This document shows positions 61,654-64,000 of a stretch of DNA of 64,000 nt, in pieces. The notes under the pieces were generated by a model. The model did not search any database. It saw only the letters and a list, made by a program, of their open reading frames with translations, and had not been told where the DNA came from. Position numbers and translations under genes: made by a program. The first letter of the stretch is position 1; the number at the start of each line of letters is the position of its first letter. Origin of the DNA: Fimbriimonadaceae bacterium (GTDB taxonomy: Bacteria > Armatimonadota > Fimbriimonadia > Fimbriimonadales > Fimbriimonadaceae); the NCBI GenBank assembly GCA_019454125.1, contig CP075365.1, positions 552,218 through 616,217 of the forward strand, in the 5' to 3' direction.

Positions 61654-63624
61654 ATGAACGAATCCAACGCCAACCCCGAAGTTGAGAAGCTCGACCTGAG
61701 TTCGCTTGATGTTGCTGAGCTGAAGCGTCAGGAACTGGCCGAGCTCTTCCCCGAGGTCAGAACCGAGGGCGGGAAGATCGACTTTGAGCGACTGAAGGCA
61801 GTGTTGGGCGAGATGGTGGACGCCGGTCGGGAGCGATACGGCATGAACTGGCCCGGCAAGGCCGAGTGCATGCGGACGATCCAAGCGCCGAGCATGGGCA
61901 CGCTGCTTCCGATGCCCGACGAGAGCGTGGACTGGGACACGACGGAGAACGTGATCATCGAGGGCGACAATCTTGAGGTGCTCAAGCTGCTCCAGAAGAG
62001 CTACCTCGGCAAGGTCAAGATGATCTACATCGATCCGCCCTACAACACAGGTAAGGACTTCATCTACCCGGACAATTACACCGAATCATTGCAGACCTAT
62101 CTCGAATACACGGGCCAGGTCGATTCGGAAGGCAGGAAGTTTGGCCCGAATGCCGATTCGGACGGTCGGTATCACTCGCGATGGCTGAACATGATGCATC
62201 CGAGACTGTTCTTAGCGAAAAACCTTCTTCGAGATGACGGCGTGATCTTCATCAGCATCGATGATTACGAGGCGCAAAACCTGGTACGGCTTTGCACTGA
62301 CATCTTCGGCGAAGAAAACTTTTTAGGCTTCTTGCCAACAGTGATGAATCTGAAAGGCAATAACGATGAGTTCGGGTTTGCGGGAACACATGAATACACC
62401 GTTGTCTTTGCCAAACACAAGGATCGGGTTAAGCTATTTGAGTTTCCGATCGATGAGGAGGATGAGGATGACTGGGAAGAGGATGAGCTAGGGTTTTACA
62501 AGCGAGGAGCAAATCTCAAAGCAACGGGGAAGAATGCCCCTCGCGAGAAGCGTCCAAACCTCTTTTTTCCCATATACGTCCATGAGGGCAAAGTCCACTT
62601 GGAGCGACAAACGCCCACTGATGTAGAGCTACTTCCGATGACCGATGGCCAAGAAATGTCTTGGCGTTGGAGCAAGACAAAGTTTCAGAAACAGCCTGAC
62701 GATGTGATTATTGTTGGAGAAGGCGACGGGATCGCCATCTACAAAAAGCAACGTCCAAGCTTGGGCGACTTACCTTCAAAGAAGCCGAAGAGCCTTCTGT
62801 ACAAGCCCGAGTATAGTAGCGGCAACGGAACCGCTGCGATCAAGAAGCTTTGCGGAGCACAGCTGTTCTCATCGCCACCAAAACCGCCGGCACTCATTGA
62901 AGACTTCGTGAGGATCGGGTCTCAGCCGGGAGACATTGTGCTTGATTTCTTTGCAGGGTCTGGAACTACGGCTCAATCGACTCTCGAACTCAATGCTGAG
63001 TCGGAGGGCGACAGAAAGTTTATTCTTGTTCAGTTACCCGAGGGACTTGATCCCGATAAGCCAGAGCAACGCGCGGGTGCCCAGTTTTGTGACGCAATCG
63101 CTAGGCCCAGAAACATTGCCGAGATCACAAAGGAGCGAGTTCGCAGAGTCATAACTGGCCTGAACAAGCAAGAGAATCTCTTTAATGACAACATCGTGAG
63201 AGACCGCGGATTCCGTTCATTTAAGCTTGTGCCCTCAAACTTCATTCCATGGGACGGAACCGCCTCCAACGACGCCGACCAACTGGCCAAGCAGCTGAAG
63301 CTCGGCATTGACCACACGCGAGGCGACCGCACCCCACAAGACCTGCTTTTTGAAGTCCTCCTCAAGTCTTGGGGCGAACCCGCGCTCAGCCTCAAGGTGG
63401 CTGAAGAAACCATCGAGGGCGTGCGCGTCTTCTCCATCGCTGAAGGCGATTTCCTCATCTGCCTAGAGGAGAAGGTCTCTCTGGAGTTCATTCGTGCTCT
63501 TGCCGCACGCAAGCCCAGCCGAGTTGTCATGCGCGAGTCGGCGTTCGCCGGCAACGACCAGCTGAAGACCAACGCCGTCCAGACCTTCAAGTCCCAAGGC
63601 GTGACGAGCTTCAAGGTGGTGTGA
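61654..63624 (+). CDS. mod: DNA adenine methyltransferase, type III Mod-like (beta class)
   Basis: 656 aa from the ATG at 61654 (MNESNANPEVEKLD), the typical N-terminus; an in-frame ATG at 61525 lies in the shared promoter region and is less likely. Motif IV DPPY (127-130) precedes the target-recognition region. The SAM motif I DFFAGSGTT (431-439) comes near the C-terminus, the beta-class order seen in type III Mod proteins. The recognition region (~210-400) contains an acidic loop (FPIDEEDEDDWEEDELG). It would methylate adenine to protect host DNA. The stop overlaps the KilA-N start (TGATG). A Res partner is expected beyond the window edge. Confidence 0.92.
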   Translation: MNESNANPEVEKLDLSSLDVAELKRQELAELFPEVRTEGGKIDFERLKAVLGEMVDAGRERYGMNWPGKAECMRTIQAPSMGTLLPMPDESVDWDTTENVIIEGDNLEVLKLLQKSYLGKVKMIYIDPPYNTGKDFIYPDNYTESLQTYLEYTGQVDSEGRKFGPNADSDGRYHSRWLNMMHPRLFLAKNLLRDDGVIFISIDDYEAQNLVRLCTDIFGEENFLGFLPTVMNLKGNNDEFGFAGTHEYTVVFAKHKDRVKLFEFPIDEEDEDDWEEDELGFYKRGANLKATGKNAPREKRPNLFFPIYVHEGKVHLERQTPTDVELLPMTDGQEMSWRWSKTKFQKQPDDVIIVGEGDGIAIYKKQRPSLGDLPSKKPKSLLYKPEYSSGNGTAAIKKLCGAQLFSSPPKPPALIEDFVRIGSQPGDIVLDFFAGSGTTAQSTLELNAESEGDRKFILVQLPEGLDPDKPEQRAGAQFCDAIARPRNIAEITKERVRRVITGLNKQENLFNDNIVRDRGFRSFKLVPSNFIPWDGTASNDADQLAKQLKLGIDHTRGDRTPQDLLFEVLLKSWGEPALSLKVAEETIEGVRVFSIAEGDFLICLEEKVSLEFIRALAARKPSRVVMRESAFAGNDQLKTNAVQTFKSQGVTSFKVV

Positions 63625-64000
63625 TGAGGAAGTCAAAGCAAGCCAAAATCAGCGTGGCCGGGACCGAAATCTCGGTGGTCAGCGACGCCCGGGGCGACTA
63701 CATCTCGCTGACCGACATGACCCGCGGTTTCGACGGCGGCCCCGCCCTGATCGAGCAGTGGATGCGGGCCAAGGACACGATTCTGTTCCTGGGAGCCTGG
63801 GAGAGCTTGCACAACCCCATTTTTAAACCCCACGAATTCGGGGGGTTTAGGAATGAGGCTGGCCGAAACAGCTTCTATATGTCACCCAAGAAGTGGGTCG
63901 AGGCAACCGGAGCCATCGGGATCTACTCCCAATCGGGTCGCTATGGAGGCGGGACTTTCGCACACCGCGACATCGCCTTTGAGTTCGGAACTTGGCTGAG
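63624..64000 (+). CDS. KilA-N domain protein, C-terminally cut by the window edge
   Basis: The frame is open from the ATG at 63624 to the end of the window. It shows the KilA-N pattern: ISLTDMTRGFDGG...WMRAKDTILFLGAWESLHNPIFKPHEFGGF, then SFYMSPKKWVEATGAIGIYSQSGRYGGGTFAHRDIAFEFGTWL. KilA-N is a DNA-binding fold of phages and mobile elements, and this version commonly sits between Mod and Res of type III-like systems. The role, perhaps sequence recognition or regulation, is not established. Its ATG overlaps the mod stop, so the two are co-translated. Confidence 0.9.
   Translation, partial: MRKSKQAKISVAGTEISVVSDARGDYISLTDMTRGFDGGPALIEQWMRAKDTILFLGAWESLHNPIFKPHEFGGFRNEAGRNSFYMSPKKWVEATGAIGIYSQSGRYGGGTFAHRDIAFEFGTWL

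Noticed and set aside
23118-64000. Insertion sequences or CRISPR arrays in the island
   Set aside because: I found no DDE transposase, no terminal inverted repeats around one, and no regularly spaced direct repeats with spacers.

Overview
The window is a GC-rich bacterial chromosome segment. It splits into an ordinary respiratory/housekeeping half (1-23.1 kb) and a large tRNA-integrated genomic island (23.2 kb to beyond 64 kb). The host looks like a Gram-negative-type aerobe: it has outer-membrane proteins, lipoproteins and TolC-like channels. It uses menaquinol, with an mqnA futalosine-pathway gene, Alternative Complex III in place of bc1, and a type A2 caa3 oxidase with YSHP in place of the Glu motif. 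This set, the fused heme A synthase/heme O synthase and several leaderless-looking starts suggest Armatimonadota/Fimbriimonadia or a nearby phylum. That placement is an inference.

Region 1 (1-15.4 kb): after a 3'-partial PlsC-type acyltransferase comes one long minus-strand operon. It reads ctaA-ctaB fusion, actABCDEF, a small membrane protein, sco, and cytochrome c oxidase subunits II, I, III and IV. Most junctions overlap as ATGA, GTGA or TGATG. It encodes a complete menaquinol to cytochrome c to O2 branch plus heme A and CuA maturation.

Region 2 (15.4-23.2 kb): a dolichyl-phosphate-sugar-type glycosyltransferase and methyltransferase pair, a proline-rich mini-protein, a GNAT acetyltransferase, a large secreted BNR/sortilin-like beta-propeller, mqnA, an MFS transporter and tRNA-Ala(CGC).

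Region 3 (23.2-42.2 kb): two back-to-back metal-handling cassettes, each bounded by an identical 45-bp copy of the tRNA-Ala 3' half (23149, 32957, 42149). Cassette 1 (9.8 kb) is an envelope copper system. It encodes a Cys-rich secreted protein, a YHS/FixH-like protein, a tiny Cys-rich membrane protein, a c-type cytochrome fused to a DUF2231-like membrane domain, two lipoproteins (one a cupredoxin), two NosL-like proteins, an outer-membrane barrel and a CopA ATPase. Cassette 2 (9.2 kb), on the opposite strand, is a Zn/Cd/Co system of CzcCBA, an ABM-fold protein and a CadA-like ATPase. Neither contains a recombinase or a recognisable metal regulator. Their ends share hairpins and repeats with the end of the neighbouring integrase element, so they look like tandemly accreted, trans-mobilised cassettes.

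Region 4 (42.2-64 kb): an integrase element with a tyrosine recombinase, excisionase, replication-relaxation protein, HerA/TraD-like ATPase and an XRE regulator with a strong palindromic operator. It also carries ArdC, a membrane trypsin-like protease, a large serine recombinase and phage/plasmid-type replication genes. A membrane-tethered Mrr-like nuclease and a DprA-like protein follow. The last block is defence-like: SNF2 helicase, HigBA with an ImmA-type protease domain, a beta-class/type III Mod-like methyltransferase and a KilA-N protein running off the window.
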